From NCBI RefSeq assembly GCF_003268885.1, contig NZ_QLSX01000012.1, forward strand, positions 1 through 64,000: a stretch of 64,000 nucleotides of DNA. Reading direction: 5' to 3'. Under the pieces are notes generated by a model, which saw only the letters and a list, made by a program, of their open reading frames with translations, was not told where the DNA came from and did no database searches. The translations under genes were made by a program, and so were the position numbers. Positions 40,920 to 50,111 of the stretch are shown in pieces. Numbering within the stretch: the stretch's first letter is position 1; each line of letters opens with the position of its first letter. This DNA is from Onishia taeanensis. GTDB taxonomy: Bacteria > Pseudomonadota > Gammaproteobacteria > Pseudomonadales > Halomonadaceae.

Positions 40920-42137
40920 TCAGCTGCTGAACTTCTCCAGCACCAGGCAGGCATTGGTGCCGCCGAAGCCGAAGCTGTTGGACAGCACGCGCGTCACCTC
41001 GGCGTCGTCTCGACGTTCGGTGACGATGTCGAAGCCCTCTGCCTGGTCATCGAGTTTCTCGATGTTGGCCGAGGCAGCGATGAAGCGATGCTCCATCATC
41101 ATCAGCGAGTAGATCGCTTCCTGCACGCCGGTGGCGCCCAGTGAATGGCCGGTCAGCGACTTGGTCGAGCTCATCGCCGGCGTCCGATCCCCGAACACCT
41201 CGCGAATGGCCTTCAGCTCGGCAACATCACCCACAGGCGTGGAGGTACCGTGCGTGTTGACGTAGTCGATGCTGCCCTTGACCGTGGCCATGGCTTGACG
41301 CATGCAGCGGGCCGCGCCCTCGCCGGATGGCGCCACCATGTCGTAACCATCCGAGGTGGCACCATAGCCGACCACTTCGGCATAGATCTTGGCGCCGCGT
41401 GCCTGAGCGTGCTCCAGGTCTTCGAGCACCAGCATGCCGCCACCACCGGCGATCACGAAGCCGTCGCGGGCCTGATCATAGGGGCGCGACGCCTTGTCCG
41501 GCGTTTCGTTATAGTGGGTCGACAGCGCGCCCATGGCGTCGAATAGGCAGGACAGGGTCCAGTGCTCTTCTTCGCCACCGCCGGCAAACACCACGTCCTG
41601 CTTGCCCAGCTGGATCTGCTCGACGGCGCTGCCGATGCAGTGAGCCGAGGTCGCACAGGCCGAGGAGATCGAGTAGTTGACGCCCTTGATCTTGAATGGG
41701 GTCGCCAAACAGGCCGAGACGGTACTGCCCATGGTGCGGGTGACCCGGTAGGGCCCCACACGGCGCAGGCCCTTCTCGCGCAAGACGTCGGCAGCTTCGA
41801 CCTGGTTGGCGCTGGACGCGCCGCCGGAGCCGGCGATCAGACCGGTACGCTCGTTCGATACCTGCTCTGGGGTAAGGCCCGAGTCTTCGATGGCCTGAGC
41901 CATGCTCACATAAGCATAGGCTGCGGCATCCCCCATGAAGCGGCGCAGCTTGCGATCGACCAGCGCGTCGAGGTCGATATCCACGACGCCCGCCACCTGG
42001 CTGCGGAAGCCGCGTTCAGCGTAGTCGTCCTTGAAACGGATGCCAGAGCGCCCTGCCTTGAGCGCATCGAGGACCTGGTGCCGGTCGTTGCCGAGGCAAG
42101 ACACGATGCCCAGCCCGGTGACTACCACTCGTCGCAT
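40920..42137 (-). CDS. fabB: Beta-ketoacyl-ACP synthase I
   Basis: FabB condenses malonyl-ACP with acyl-ACP and is the key elongation enzyme for unsaturated fatty acids. The 405-residue protein has the thiolase fold with the Cys-His-His triad: Cys161 in SSACATSAH, His in [11 protein letters not shown] and His in [12 protein letters not shown], plus the C-terminal [11 protein letters not shown]. The start at 42137 has AGGAGG just upstream and gives [10 protein letters not shown]. It lies 13 nt after fabA in one operon. Confidence 0.97.
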   Translation of the reverse strand: MRRVVVTGLGIVSCLGNDRHQVLDALKAGRSGIRFKDDYAERGFRSQVAGVVDIDLDALVDRKLRRFMGDAAAYAYVSMAQAIEDSGLTPEQVSNERTGLIAGSGGASSANQVEAADVLREKGLRRVGPYRVTRTMGSTVSACLATPFKIKGVNYSISSACATSAHCIGSAVEQIQLGKQDVVFAGGGEEEHWTLSCLFDAMGALSTHYNETPDKASRPYDQARDGFVIAGGGGMLVLEDLEHAQARGAKIYAEVVGYGATSDGYDMVAPSGEGAARCMRQAMATVKGSIDYVNTHGTSTPVGDVAELKAIREVFGDRTPAMSSTKSLTGHSLGATGVQEAIYSLMMMEHRFIAASANIEKLDDQAEGFDIVTERRDDAEVTRVLSNSFGFGGTNACLVLEKFSS

Positions 42138-42150
42138 GGGAGCCTCCTGA

Positions 42151-42666
42151 TCAGAAATTCGCGGTGGAGGTGAACAGGCCGACCCGCAGGTCATTGGCCT
42201 GGTAGATATCGCGGCCGTCGACGGACACAGTGCCATCGGCGATGCCAAGAATCAGGCGCCGGGTAATGATGCGCTTGACGTTGATATGGTATTTGACCTT
42301 CTTCGCTTCCGGTAGGATCTGGCCAGAGAACTTGACCTCGCCACAGCCCAGAGCACGGCCGCGTCCCGGGTGGCCAAGCCAGCCCAGGTAGAAGCCGACC
42401 AACTGCCACATGGCATCCAGGCCCAGGCAGCCGGGCATGACCGGGTCGCCGGGGAAATGGCAGTCGAAGAACCACAGGTCCGGGTGGATATCGAGTTCAG
42501 CAATCAGCTCGCCTTTGCCGTATTCACCGCCTTCCTCGTGGATATGGGTGACGCGGTCGAGCATCAGCATGTTGGGTGCCGGCAGCTGGGCATTGCCCGG
42601 GCCGAACAGTTCACCTTGGCTGCATGCCAGCAGCTCTTCGTGGCTAAAGGAGTGTTGCTTGGTCAC
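42151..42666 (-). CDS. fabA: 3-hydroxydecanoyl-ACP dehydratase/isomerase
   Basis: FabA dehydrates 3-hydroxydecanoyl-ACP and isomerises the product to cis-3-decenoyl-ACP, the branch point to unsaturated fatty acids. The 171-residue protein carries the active-site His70 ([12 protein letters not shown]) and Asp84 (GLDAMWQL) at the same positions as E. coli. It starts with GTG; the ribosome-binding site is weak. A minus-strand -10 box TAGAAT is at 42729-42724. It is co-transcribed with fabB. Confidence 0.96.
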   Translation of the reverse strand: MTKQHSFSHEELLACSQGELFGPGNAQLPAPNMLMLDRVTHIHEEGGEYGKGELIAELDIHPDLWFFDCHFPGDPVMPGCLGLDAMWQLVGFYLGWLGHPGRGRALGCGEVKFSGQILPEAKKVKYHINVKRIITRRLILGIADGTVSVDGRDIYQANDLRVGLFTSTANF

Positions 42667-42803
42667 AGAATCATTCCGAGAGTCGACATTAGGGTGGGCC
42701 GGAGGCCGGCTAGACTGCGGGCCATTCTACTGGCAGCACCAGATGATTGCACGTCGCCACCCTTGGCAGCGGTCCGGCTGACGAGAGGCTAGGCACCGCG
42801 CCC

Positions 42804-42883
42804 TCACCATTTTGGTGATTAACCATTAAACCCATGGTAGCGTTCGCCGATAGAATAATGAAAGGTACGAACTTCTTTCGTAC
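42804..42883. promoter_or_regulatory. Divergent control region between fabA and the GGDEF-EAL gene
   Basis: Two inverted repeats are present: TCACCA-TTT-TGGTGA at 42804-42818, and GTACGAA-CTTCT-TTCGTAC at 42865-42883. A plus-strand -10 box TAGAAT at 42851-42856 places the second repeat at the likely start of transcription of the GGDEF-EAL gene. The repeats have the look of operators. FabR or DesT-type binding was considered because fabA is next to it, but I cannot match a known consensus. Confidence 0.4.
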
Positions 42884-42917
42884 TCGAGTCCATGGACCGT
42901 AAAACTGATGATCCCTT

Positions 42918-44780
42918 ATGTGGCCGCTCTTTACACTTAATCGACCAATGGTCTGGCTGGGCTTGCTCGGCGTCGCCGCCCTGCCCTGGGCCAGCGGAGT
43001 GGGAGTGCGCCTGATGACCCTGCTGCTGCTCGCTCTGGGGCTGTGGGATGCCTGGCGGATGGTGCGCCAGGAGCATGCCCGCCGAGCCTTGGGGGAGCAG
43101 GTGATGCTGAGCTCCGAGGACGGCGTCATGATCTGCGACGCCCGCCACCGTATCCTCACGGTCAATCCTGCCTTTACCCAGATCACCGGCTATGCCCTCG
43201 AGGAGGTGCGTGGCCAGGACCCGTCGATGCTATCGGCCGGACGTCACGACAAGGCCTTCTACGATCGCTACTGGGAGGCTCTCACCTCGCTCGGCAAATG
43301 GGAAGGCGAGATCTGGAACCAGCGCAAGCAGGGCGACCAGTACCCGGAATGGCTGCGCATTCAAGCCTACCGTGGAGAGAATGGCAAGGTCAGTCATTAC
43401 GTGGGACTGTTTACCGACATTTCTCGTCACAAGGCGCGCGAGCAGGACATGCGGCGAATTGGCTTCGAGGACCCCTTGACCGGCCTGCCCAACCGTCGGC
43501 GCCTTCACGATCTGCTGAGTTCGCGGCTGCGCCACCTGCGGGCCGGCGAGGGGCTGGACATGGCGCTGATCGACATCGACGGCTTCAAGGCCATCAACGA
43601 TGCCATGGGCGTCGAGGCGGGTGACCGGCTGCTGTCGCGCTTTGGACAGCGGCTGGCGCGGCAGGTCGCTGGGGGTGTGGTGGGGCGCTTGGGTGGCGAT
43701 GAATTCATGGTCATCCGCACCACCAACTTCGACGATCATGATACCTGGGTGGCCGGGCTCTGCGAGCATCTGACGGCACCCTTCGAACAGGATGGTCAGT
43801 CGCTGCGCCTGGGGCTGACCGTCGGCAGCTGTCGGGCACCGGATGATGGCCGCGACTCCAATGTGCTACTGCAGCGGCTGGAAAGCGCTCTCTACAGCGC
43901 CAAGCGCCACGGCCGCAACCATCATAAGCGCTTTCAGCCTGCCTTGGATGAGCCGGGGGATCGGCAGCTCGAACTGGTCAACGATCTGCGCGCGGCGCTC
44001 GCCCAAGGTGGTCAGCTTGAGCTGCATTATCAGACTCAGTACAGCCTCAAGGATGGTTCTCTGGTAGGCATGGAGGCGCTCATGCGTTGGCGTCACCCAC
44101 GGCTGGGCATGGTGTCGCCAGGAGACTTCATCCCGCTGGCCGAGCGCCATGGCCTGATGACGCCGCTGGGTGCCTGGGTGATCGAGCAGGCGGTCTCACA
44201 GTTGGCGCGCTGGCAACAGGCCGGGCTGCCGCGAGTGCCGGTCTGGGTAAATATTTCGGCGCTGCAGCTGATTCAGGGCGACCTGGAATCGCGGATTTCC
44301 GCCTGTCTGGCCCGTTACAAGGTGCCGGCCCAGCTGCTCGGACTCGAGCTTACCGAGTCGGTGCTGCTCGATGAGCGCGCCGGCGATGTTTACCCGCGCA
44401 TGACATCATTGCGCGACAAGGGCCACCAGATCGCCATCGATGATTTCGGGACCGGCTATTCTTCCCTGAGCTACCTGAAGCGATTGCCGGTAGACAAGCT
44501 AAAGCTTGATCGGGCCTTTGTGCGTGCGCTGCCTGATGATCGTGCGGATGCGGCGATCGTCGGCGCGGTGCTGGCGATGGCCCAAGGGCTGTCGCTGACG
44601 GTGGTGGCGGAAGGCGTCGAGACGCCGGCGCAGCGGGACTTCCTGCGCAAGCAGGGCTGTCCCGAAGTGCAGGGTTTCCTGTTCTCGCGCCCGGTGCCTC
44701 CAGACGAGATCGAGGCACGGCTCAGGCAAGAGGGCACTGGGGTTTACTCAGGCGATGGTGCGGCTATCGCCCCGGCCTAG
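42918..44780 (+). CDS. Membrane PAS-GGDEF-EAL cyclic-di-GMP enzyme
   Basis: A dual-domain protein for synthesis and breakdown of cyclic di-GMP. The 620-residue protein has two N-terminal membrane helices (about 12-28 and 31-46), a PAS domain (about 60-170; GYALEEVRGQDPSML), a GGDEF domain with intact GGDEF at 259-263, and an EAL domain with EAL at 386-388, DDFGTGYSSL and VVAEGVET. Both active sites look intact. The RxxD inhibitory site before GGDEF is missing (VAGG at 250-253), so product feedback on the cyclase is unlikely. The net activity cannot be predicted. It diverges from fabA. Confidence 0.93.
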   Translation: MWPLFTLNRPMVWLGLLGVAALPWASGVGVRLMTLLLLALGLWDAWRMVRQEHARRALGEQVMLSSEDGVMICDARHRILTVNPAFTQITGYALEEVRGQDPSMLSAGRHDKAFYDRYWEALTSLGKWEGEIWNQRKQGDQYPEWLRIQAYRGENGKVSHYVGLFTDISRHKAREQDMRRIGFEDPLTGLPNRRRLHDLLSSRLRHLRAGEGLDMALIDIDGFKAINDAMGVEAGDRLLSRFGQRLARQVAGGVVGRLGGDEFMVIRTTNFDDHDTWVAGLCEHLTAPFEQDGQSLRLGLTVGSCRAPDDGRDSNVLLQRLESALYSAKRHGRNHHKRFQPALDEPGDRQLELVNDLRAALAQGGQLELHYQTQYSLKDGSLVGMEALMRWRHPRLGMVSPGDFIPLAERHGLMTPLGAWVIEQAVSQLARWQQAGLPRVPVWVNISALQLIQGDLESRISACLARYKVPAQLLGLELTESVLLDERAGDVYPRMTSLRDKGHQIAIDDFGTGYSSLSYLKRLPVDKLKLDRAFVRALPDDRADAAIVGAVLAMAQGLSLTVVAEGVETPAQRDFLRKQGCPEVQGFLFSRPVPPDEIEARLRQEGTGVYSGDGAAIAPA

Positions 44781-44829
44781 CCAGCTCGCTTGTGTAACGG
44801 CTTTCATGGCTGGAGGTTAGCGCTGGTGG

Positions 44830-45381
44830 TCAAGAACGCCTCCGCCCCAGGCGATGGCTGAGCCCCAGGCATAGCGCCGCCCACACCAGCGCCTCCGCTG
44901 GCAGCAGCCAAGGCGCCAGCTCCACCCCGGACAGCCGTGCGCCGGCCAGATAGGACAGCGGACCGCTCGTCGCCCCCCCCAGCGCCGCCAGCCAAGGGCG
45001 TTGCCATAGCCAGACCAGGGAATGCTGCGGCAAGGTGGCAAACAGCGGCCACAGCAGCCACAGCCAGAGAGGCAGCGGTAGCGCCATCAAGGCGCCTGCC
45101 CCCGCGCCCGCCAGGGCGGCCTCACCGCCAGCGGTGGCATCGAAGCCAAAGCCGCCGAGCAGTACGAAACTGCCATCGATGATCAGCCCCAGGGTGGCGA
45201 AAGCCGCCAGCAGCCGCCATTCCCCCGGCCGCCCTAGCCAGAAAAGGTGCCCGGCCACGATCATCGCCGCCACTCCGCTACCTATCGCGCTGCCCCCCAG
45301 CACGCAGGCAAACCAGCCGACCTGAAAGGCCACGATATTGGCTACCGAGGCCATCCAGCCACTGGGACCAGGCCGGGTCAC
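44830..45381 (-). CDS. DUF2878 family membrane protein
   Basis: A 183-residue very hydrophobic protein with about five to six predicted membrane helices. The N-terminal stretch ANIVAFQVGWFACVLGG fits DUF2878, a family often found beside Cfa-like methyltransferase genes. No catalytic motif is visible. It overlaps the Cfa-like gene upstream by 4 bp and is the last gene of the minus-strand cluster. It may help lipid substrate handling, but this is only inferred from position. Confidence 0.75.
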   Translation of the reverse strand: MTRPGPSGWMASVANIVAFQVGWFACVLGGSAIGSGVAAMIVAGHLFWLGRPGEWRLLAAFATLGLIIDGSFVLLGGFGFDATAGGEAALAGAGAGALMALPLPLWLWLLWPLFATLPQHSLVWLWQRPWLAALGGATSGPLSYLAGARLSGVELAPWLLPAEALVWAALCLGLSHRLGRRRS

Positions 45382-46646
45382 GGCGATCCCGTCAAGGCGT
45401 CACGGCGGGCGCCGGGTTTCGCCATCAGCAGGTGGCAGGTGCCGATGCTGCGTTCCAGGAAGCCGCCTTCGCAGTAGCACATGTAGTAACGCCACATGCG
45501 AATGAAGCGCTCGTCATAGCCGAGCTTGCGTACCCGGTCCAACTGCGACTCGAAGCGATGGCGCCACTCGCGCAGGGTGCGCGCATAGTGCAGCCCAATC
45601 TCGTCGAGCGAGAGCACGTTCAGCGAGGTGTGACGGGTCATGCCGTCGAGAATGGCGCGATGCGAGGGCAGGAAGCCGCCGGGGAAGATATAGCGCTTGA
45701 TGAAATCCATCTCACGCTTGGCGGCCTCGAAGCGCTGATCACGGATGGTGATCGCCTGCAGCATCACCATGCCATCGTCGGTGAGCAGTCGATCCAGGGT
45801 CTCGAGGTAGGTGTTGAGATACTGGTGGCCCACCGCCTCGATCATCTCCACCGAGATCAACCGATCATAGCGGCCCTCCAGTGCCCGATAGTCCTGCTTG
45901 AGCAGGGTGATTCGCTCACCAAGCCCCTCTTCCTCGATGCGCTTCGCGGTATGGGCGTACTGCTCGTCGGAGATGGTGGTGGTAGTCACCCGACAGCCGC
46001 GGCTCTTGGCGGCATGGATAGCGAGCCCTCCCCAGCCGGTGCCGATTTCCAGCAGATGGTTGTCAGGGCCCACGTCGAGCTTGTCGAGCATCACGTCGAG
46101 CTTGTGGGTCGATGCCTCCTCGAGGCTCGCCTCCGGGTGAGGGAAGACGGCGCTCGAGTACATCCAGTGCTCGGTGTCGAGGAAGGTGGCGAACAGGTCG
46201 TTACCCAGGTCGTAGTGGGCCGAAATGTTGCGCCGGGCGCCGCGCTGCGTGTTGCGCTGCAGGGCATAGGCGGCGGTCAACAGCCAGCGGCCGAGGCGGG
46301 CGCTGCCGTTCTCGACCTCGCCATTGACCCTTTCCATGTTGGCGGCAAACAGCCGGGTCAGGCCGACCAGGTCATCGGCTTCCCAGTCGCCGTCCATGTA
46401 GGCCTCGGCGGCGCCTACCGTGCCGCCCAGCGCCAGCCGGCGCCAGGCCTGGGCGCGCTTGACCACGACCGTGACGGAAAGGGGGCCACCGCGGCCCAGC
46501 GTATGGCTCTGATCGCCTTCGATCAGGGTGATCTGGCCGCCTTCGAGATCGTTCAACTGGGCGAGCAGGCGGGGCTTGAGCAGTCGGGTCAGGCGGTCGC
46601 CCGTGTCCGACTGCGGCGCTGAGGTGGCAGAGCGGATCGTACTCAC
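45378..46646 (-). CDS. Cfa-like SAM-dependent lipid methyltransferase
   Basis: A 422-residue member of the cyclopropane-fatty-acid synthase family that methylates unsaturated acyl chains of phospholipids. SAM motif I is LLEIGTGWGGLAIHAA (198-213). Compared with the five bicarbonate-site residues of E. coli Cfa, Glu270, Ile299 and Tyr354 are kept, but Cys139 is replaced by Ser165 and His266 by Gln297 (in MLQAITI). This points to a subfamily that may produce methylated or furan fatty acids instead of cyclopropanes. It overlaps DUF1365 upstream and DUF2878 downstream by 4 bp each. Membership of the family is certain; the product is not. Confidence 0.88.
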   Translation of the reverse strand: MSTIRSATSAPQSDTGDRLTRLLKPRLLAQLNDLEGGQITLIEGDQSHTLGRGGPLSVTVVVKRAQAWRRLALGGTVGAAEAYMDGDWEADDLVGLTRLFAANMERVNGEVENGSARLGRWLLTAAYALQRNTQRGARRNISAHYDLGNDLFATFLDTEHWMYSSAVFPHPEASLEEASTHKLDVMLDKLDVGPDNHLLEIGTGWGGLAIHAAKSRGCRVTTTTISDEQYAHTAKRIEEEGLGERITLLKQDYRALEGRYDRLISVEMIEAVGHQYLNTYLETLDRLLTDDGMVMLQAITIRDQRFEAAKREMDFIKRYIFPGGFLPSHRAILDGMTRHTSLNVLSLDEIGLHYARTLREWRHRFESQLDRVRKLGYDERFIRMWRYYMCYCEGGFLERSIGTCHLLMAKPGARRDALTGSP

Positions 46647-47407
46647 GACGGTGTCTCCTCGCGGTGGGGATGGTCATGGATCGGCACCCGTTTGGCCCAC
46701 AGACGCAGGGCCTCCAGGTGAATGCCGGCCAGGGTCTTGAGGCTAATGAAGGGCTGTCGGACCAGGGTGGCCACCAGTGCGCCACGGGTCGCGGCCCGGG
46801 CCTTCAGGGTCAGGGTGGCATCGAAGTGCAGCGCTTCGTCCTTCCAGGTTTCCATGTGCATCATCAGGTGCTCGCCGGGCGTCGAGAAGCGCCAGCGATA
46901 GATCATGTCCATGGGGTTGAAGGGCGAGACGTGCATGGCCTTGTCGAAACTGGCCTGGTGGCTGTGACGCGCCGGGTCGACACGGCAGGCATAGCGCACC
47001 CGCTCGCCCCAGGGCGTATTGGTGACTTCGGCCAGCAGCGCGACCAGTCGGTCATCGGCGTTGTAAGCGTAGTAGAGGGTGATCGGGTTGAAGGCCACCC
47101 CGAGGGTGCGCAGCTGGGTCAGCATGCACACCCGGCCGTCGGGGGCCTCGCCGAGCTGGCGTTCGAGCTCTTCCCTGACCACTTGCTTCAGCGGGCGCTC
47201 ATGGGGCGCGAGATAGTCGGCGCGGCGAAAACGGGCCAGTGCCAGCCGCCCTTCGCCGAAGCCCGGCACGCCGCGAAATAGCGCCGGCAGCTCGTCGAGA
47301 TCCAGCCAGGCCATCCACAGTCCATAGCGAAAGGCATGAGTCCTGGGCCAGTAGCGTCGATGGCGCAGGTGGCCGTGATAGATCCGGGAGCGGGGGGCGG
47401 CGATCAT
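46643..47407 (-). CDS. DUF1365 family protein
   Basis: A 254-residue protein of unknown function from the DUF1365 family. Recognisable segments are YHGHLRHRRYWPRTHAFRYG near the N-terminus, FNPITLYYAYN and VSPFNPMDMIYRWRF. The family is repeatedly found between an FAD oxidoreductase and a Cfa-like methyltransferase, as here, which suggests that the three act in one lipid-modifying pathway. Four-base overlaps with both neighbours indicate translational coupling. Confidence 0.9.
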   Translation of the reverse strand: MIAAPRSRIYHGHLRHRRYWPRTHAFRYGLWMAWLDLDELPALFRGVPGFGEGRLALARFRRADYLAPHERPLKQVVREELERQLGEAPDGRVCMLTQLRTLGVAFNPITLYYAYNADDRLVALLAEVTNTPWGERVRYACRVDPARHSHQASFDKAMHVSPFNPMDMIYRWRFSTPGEHLMMHMETWKDEALHFDATLTLKARAATRGALVATLVRQPFISLKTLAGIHLEALRLWAKRVPIHDHPHREETPS

Positions 47408-48720
47408 GCGGGCGCCTCCGCACCGGTCTCGCTGCCTGTGCGGGCGTCGTCGGCCGGGCGCGGCGTGTCACCCAGCGCCAGGGCCACGCGGCGAGCACTC
47501 CATACGCCATCCTCGTGGAAGCCGTTGCGCCAGTAGGCGCCGCAGAAGTGGGTGCGCTTGTCGGTGCCGGATATCTCGGCATGGCGCGCCTGGGCAGCCT
47601 GACCGGCCAGGGTGAAGCAGGGATGCGCGTAGGTGAAACGCCCCAGTATCTGGCGTGGATTGATGCTGGCGCTGTCGTTGAGGGTCACGCAGAAGGTGTG
47701 CGGCGCCTCCAGGCGTTGCAGGATGTTCATGTCATAGGTCACTGAGACTCGGGCGGCATTGCCGCGACCGTCCAGACGGTAGTTCCAACTGGCCCATGCG
47801 CGCTCGCGGCGGGGCAGCAGGCGAGTGTCGGTGTGCAGCACCACCTCGTTGTCCTGATAGGGCATGGCACCGAGAATCTCACGCTCGGCGTCGCTGGCAT
47901 CCTCGAGCAGCGCAAGGGCTTGATCCGAGTGGCAGGCCAGTACTACCTGGTCGAAGTGCTCGACGCCATGGCGGCTTGTGATCTCGACGCCGTCGGCGCG
48001 TCGACGGATGCCCTGCACCGGGCTCTGCAGACGAATGCCCTTGGCATAGGGTGCAGTCAGCGCTGGGATGTATGCCCGGGAGCCGCCCACCAGGGTGTGC
48101 CACTGGGGGCGATGGCTGACCGATAGCAGGCCATGGTTCTTGAAGAAACGTACGAAGAAGGTCAGCGGAAAGCCCATCAGGTCACGGATGCTGGCCGACC
48201 AGATCGCCGCGCCCATCGGCAGCAGGTAGCGGTGGCGGAAGTCCTCGCCGTAACCGCCGGCGTCCAGGTAGTCGCCAAGCGTTAGCGCCGGGTCCAGGCG
48301 GCCGCTGTCCAGGTCGCGGACCGCCGCGCGGTTGAAGCGCAGCAGGTCGGCCAGCATGCGGTAGAAGCGCGGGCGCAGGAGGTTGCGCCGCTGGGCAAAG
48401 AGAGAGCCCAGGGTGTGGCCGTTGTACTCGAAGTCATAGGCGCGTTCGTGCACCGAGAAGCTCATCTCGGTGGGCTGGCTGGGTACGCCCAGTTCGACCA
48501 GCAGGGCCTGGAAGTGCGGGTAGGTCCAGTCGTTGAAGACGATGAAGCCGGTATCGATGGCGTAGTCGCAACCGTCCAGCGTCACATCGATGGTGGCGGT
48601 GTGCCCACCCAGGCGCTCGCTGGCCTCGAAGAGCGTGATGTCGTGATGCTTGGACAGATAGTAGCCCGCGGCCATGCCGCTGATGCCGCTTCCAATCACG
48701 GCGATGCGCTGCCGGCTCAT
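47404..48720 (-). CDS. FAD/NAD(P)-binding amine-oxidase-like protein
   Basis: A 438-residue flavoprotein with the dinucleotide-binding start RIAVIGSGISGMAAGYYLS, then the FAD-contact segment FEASERLGGHTATI, similar to COG2907 predicted NAD/FAD proteins and distantly to protoporphyrinogen oxidase and phytoene desaturase. The substrate is unknown; with the adjoining Cfa-like methyltransferase, a modified fatty acyl chain is a reasonable guess (desaturation). It overlaps the SDR gene upstream and DUF1365 downstream by 4 bp each. Confidence 0.88.
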   Translation of the reverse strand: MSRQRIAVIGSGISGMAAGYYLSKHHDITLFEASERLGGHTATIDVTLDGCDYAIDTGFIVFNDWTYPHFQALLVELGVPSQPTEMSFSVHERAYDFEYNGHTLGSLFAQRRNLLRPRFYRMLADLLRFNRAAVRDLDSGRLDPALTLGDYLDAGGYGEDFRHRYLLPMGAAIWSASIRDLMGFPLTFFVRFFKNHGLLSVSHRPQWHTLVGGSRAYIPALTAPYAKGIRLQSPVQGIRRRADGVEITSRHGVEHFDQVVLACHSDQALALLEDASDAEREILGAMPYQDNEVVLHTDTRLLPRRERAWASWNYRLDGRGNAARVSVTYDMNILQRLEAPHTFCVTLNDSASINPRQILGRFTYAHPCFTLAGQAAQARHAEISGTDKRTHFCGAYWRNGFHEDGVWSARRVALALGDTPRPADDARTGSETGAEAPA

Positions 48721-49520
48721 GTCTTGCCTCCTGCTGCCCGGGTATCGCGGTCGCGGGTCATGCGCTTGCCGAGTCGCCAGCGCAGCCCGGGCGGCAGGAT
48801 GCCCATCAGCTTGACTAGGTAGGTGAAGCGCCTGGGGAAGTGAATGTCCAGCGAGCGCCGCTCGAGGCCCTTGAGGATGGCCTCGACGGCGGTATCGACG
48901 CTGACGCGCATCGGCATCGGGAAGTCGTTGCGCTCGGTGAGCGGCGTCTTGACGAAGCCCGGATGAATCACGCTGACGTCGATGTCCTCGGCGGCGAGGT
49001 CCAGGCGCAGCGATTCCATGAAGTAGCTGAGCGCCGCCTTGGAGGCGCCGTAGGCCTCGGCTCTGGGCAGGGCGACGTAGGCAGAGGCGCTGGACGTGGC
49101 GGCCAGCAGCGGCCGGCTGCCATCGATGTCGCGTGCCTGGCGCAGCAGCGGCAGCGCCGCCTCGATGGTATAGAGGGCGCCGTGGAAGTTGGGGGCGAAG
49201 ACTCGCTCTACGAGATCGACATCGAAGTCTCGGGCGTCCAGGTATTCGCAGGTCCCGGCATTGAGCAGCGCAAGCTCGAGCCCGCCGAAGGCCTCCATGA
49301 TCTGCTCGCCGGCTGCCGCTACGGCCGCGCGGTCGGTGATGTCCAGCGGTACCGCCAGGGCATTGTCATGACCTTCGGTCAGCGCCTGAAGCTTCTCGGC
49401 GCTGCGGGCGCTCAAGGCCACCCGATGACCGTCGTCGAGCAGGCGTTCGGCCAGGGCGCGGCCGATGCCCGAGGTCGCCCCGGTCAACCAGATGCGCTGC
49501 GGATGCGGTGTTGTGGTCAT
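48717..49520 (-). CDS. Short-chain dehydrogenase/reductase
   Basis: A 267-residue classical SDR: cofactor motif TGATSGIG (13-20), NAG near 88-90, catalytic Ser in SSASAY and YxxxK at Tyr157/Lys161. The start at 49520 has AGGAGG 4 nt upstream; an upstream in-frame Met lacks such a site. The substrate is unknown. It overlaps the FAD protein gene by 4 bp. The 105-nt spacer to the NTF2-like gene is the largest gap in the cluster and could hold a weak internal promoter (TATAGA on the minus strand). Confidence 0.9.
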   Translation of the reverse strand: MTTTPHPQRIWLTGATSGIGRALAERLLDDGHRVALSARSAEKLQALTEGHDNALAVPLDITDRAAVAAAGEQIMEAFGGLELALLNAGTCEYLDARDFDVDLVERVFAPNFHGALYTIEAALPLLRQARDIDGSRPLLAATSSASAYVALPRAEAYGASKAALSYFMESLRLDLAAEDIDVSVIHPGFVKTPLTERNDFPMPMRVSVDTAVEAILKGLERRSLDIHFPRRFTYLVKLMGILPPGLRWRLGKRMTRDRDTRAAGGKT

Positions 49521-49625
49521 GCTTCCTCCTGGCCAGACGGCCGTGTCGGCCTCGATGGGCACGCGCCTCGCGGTCCTTCTTGCGGCGGCATTTCTATAAG
49601 CTACGTCGGCAGTGGCCAATGGGTT

Positions 49626-50084
49626 TCAGGCCCCGGCGCGTCGCTTGAGGTGACGAATCACCCAGCCGAGCCCGGGGAGCCGCTCATAGAGCAGTTCCCC
49701 GGCATCGAAGTAGTCGCGGTGGTGCTGCACCTTTTGTGGTTCTTGGTCGCTGCCGGCCCGGGGCGGCGCGAACGTCAGCCGTGAGCAACCTTCCACTTCA
49801 TAGGCCTTTCCCCCAGACAGGCGGGGGTGGCGCAGCGTCATGGTCCAGGTGACGAATGCGGTGTCGCCTTGGCGCTGCTGATGGTGGAAGGTGAACTGAC
49901 ATTCCTCTACATGGGTGTACAAGGCCGCGAAGTAGGTTTCAAGTTCGCTCAGTCCCTCGATGCGGTGCAGCGGGTCCTGAAAGACAATGTCATCAGTGTA
50001 TACGTTGCCCAACTGATCTGTACAGGTCTTGTCTAGCTTATTGAAGAAGGCGCAGAAAGCGTCGAGGGCCGGGTCACGAGACAT
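49626..50084 (-). CDS. NTF2/SnoaL-like protein
   Basis: A 152-residue single-domain protein of the NTF2-like alpha+beta barrel fold: an N-terminal helix DAFCAFFNKLDK, YTDDIVFQDPLHRIEGL and a strand-rich C-terminal half (FVTWTMTLRHPRL). Such folds serve as small-molecule isomerases, hydrolases or binding proteins. No catalytic residues can be assigned. It lies 27 nt after the photolyase gene, in the same direction, and is common in light-induced clusters of this kind. Confidence 0.8.
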   Translation of the reverse strand: MSRDPALDAFCAFFNKLDKTCTDQLGNVYTDDIVFQDPLHRIEGLSELETYFAALYTHVEECQFTFHHQQRQGDTAFVTWTMTLRHPRLSGGKAYEVEGCSRLTFAPPRAGSDQEPQKVQHHRDYFDAGELLYERLPGLGWVIRHLKRRAGA

Positions 50085-50111
50085 GATGACTCCTGTTCAG
50101 GGCGCGCCCCG

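Noticed and set aside
45432..46622. Plus-strand open frame of 396 codons across the Cfa-like gene
   Set aside because: Antisense shadow; the minus strand carries the SAM-binding motif and 4-bp overlaps with both neighbours.
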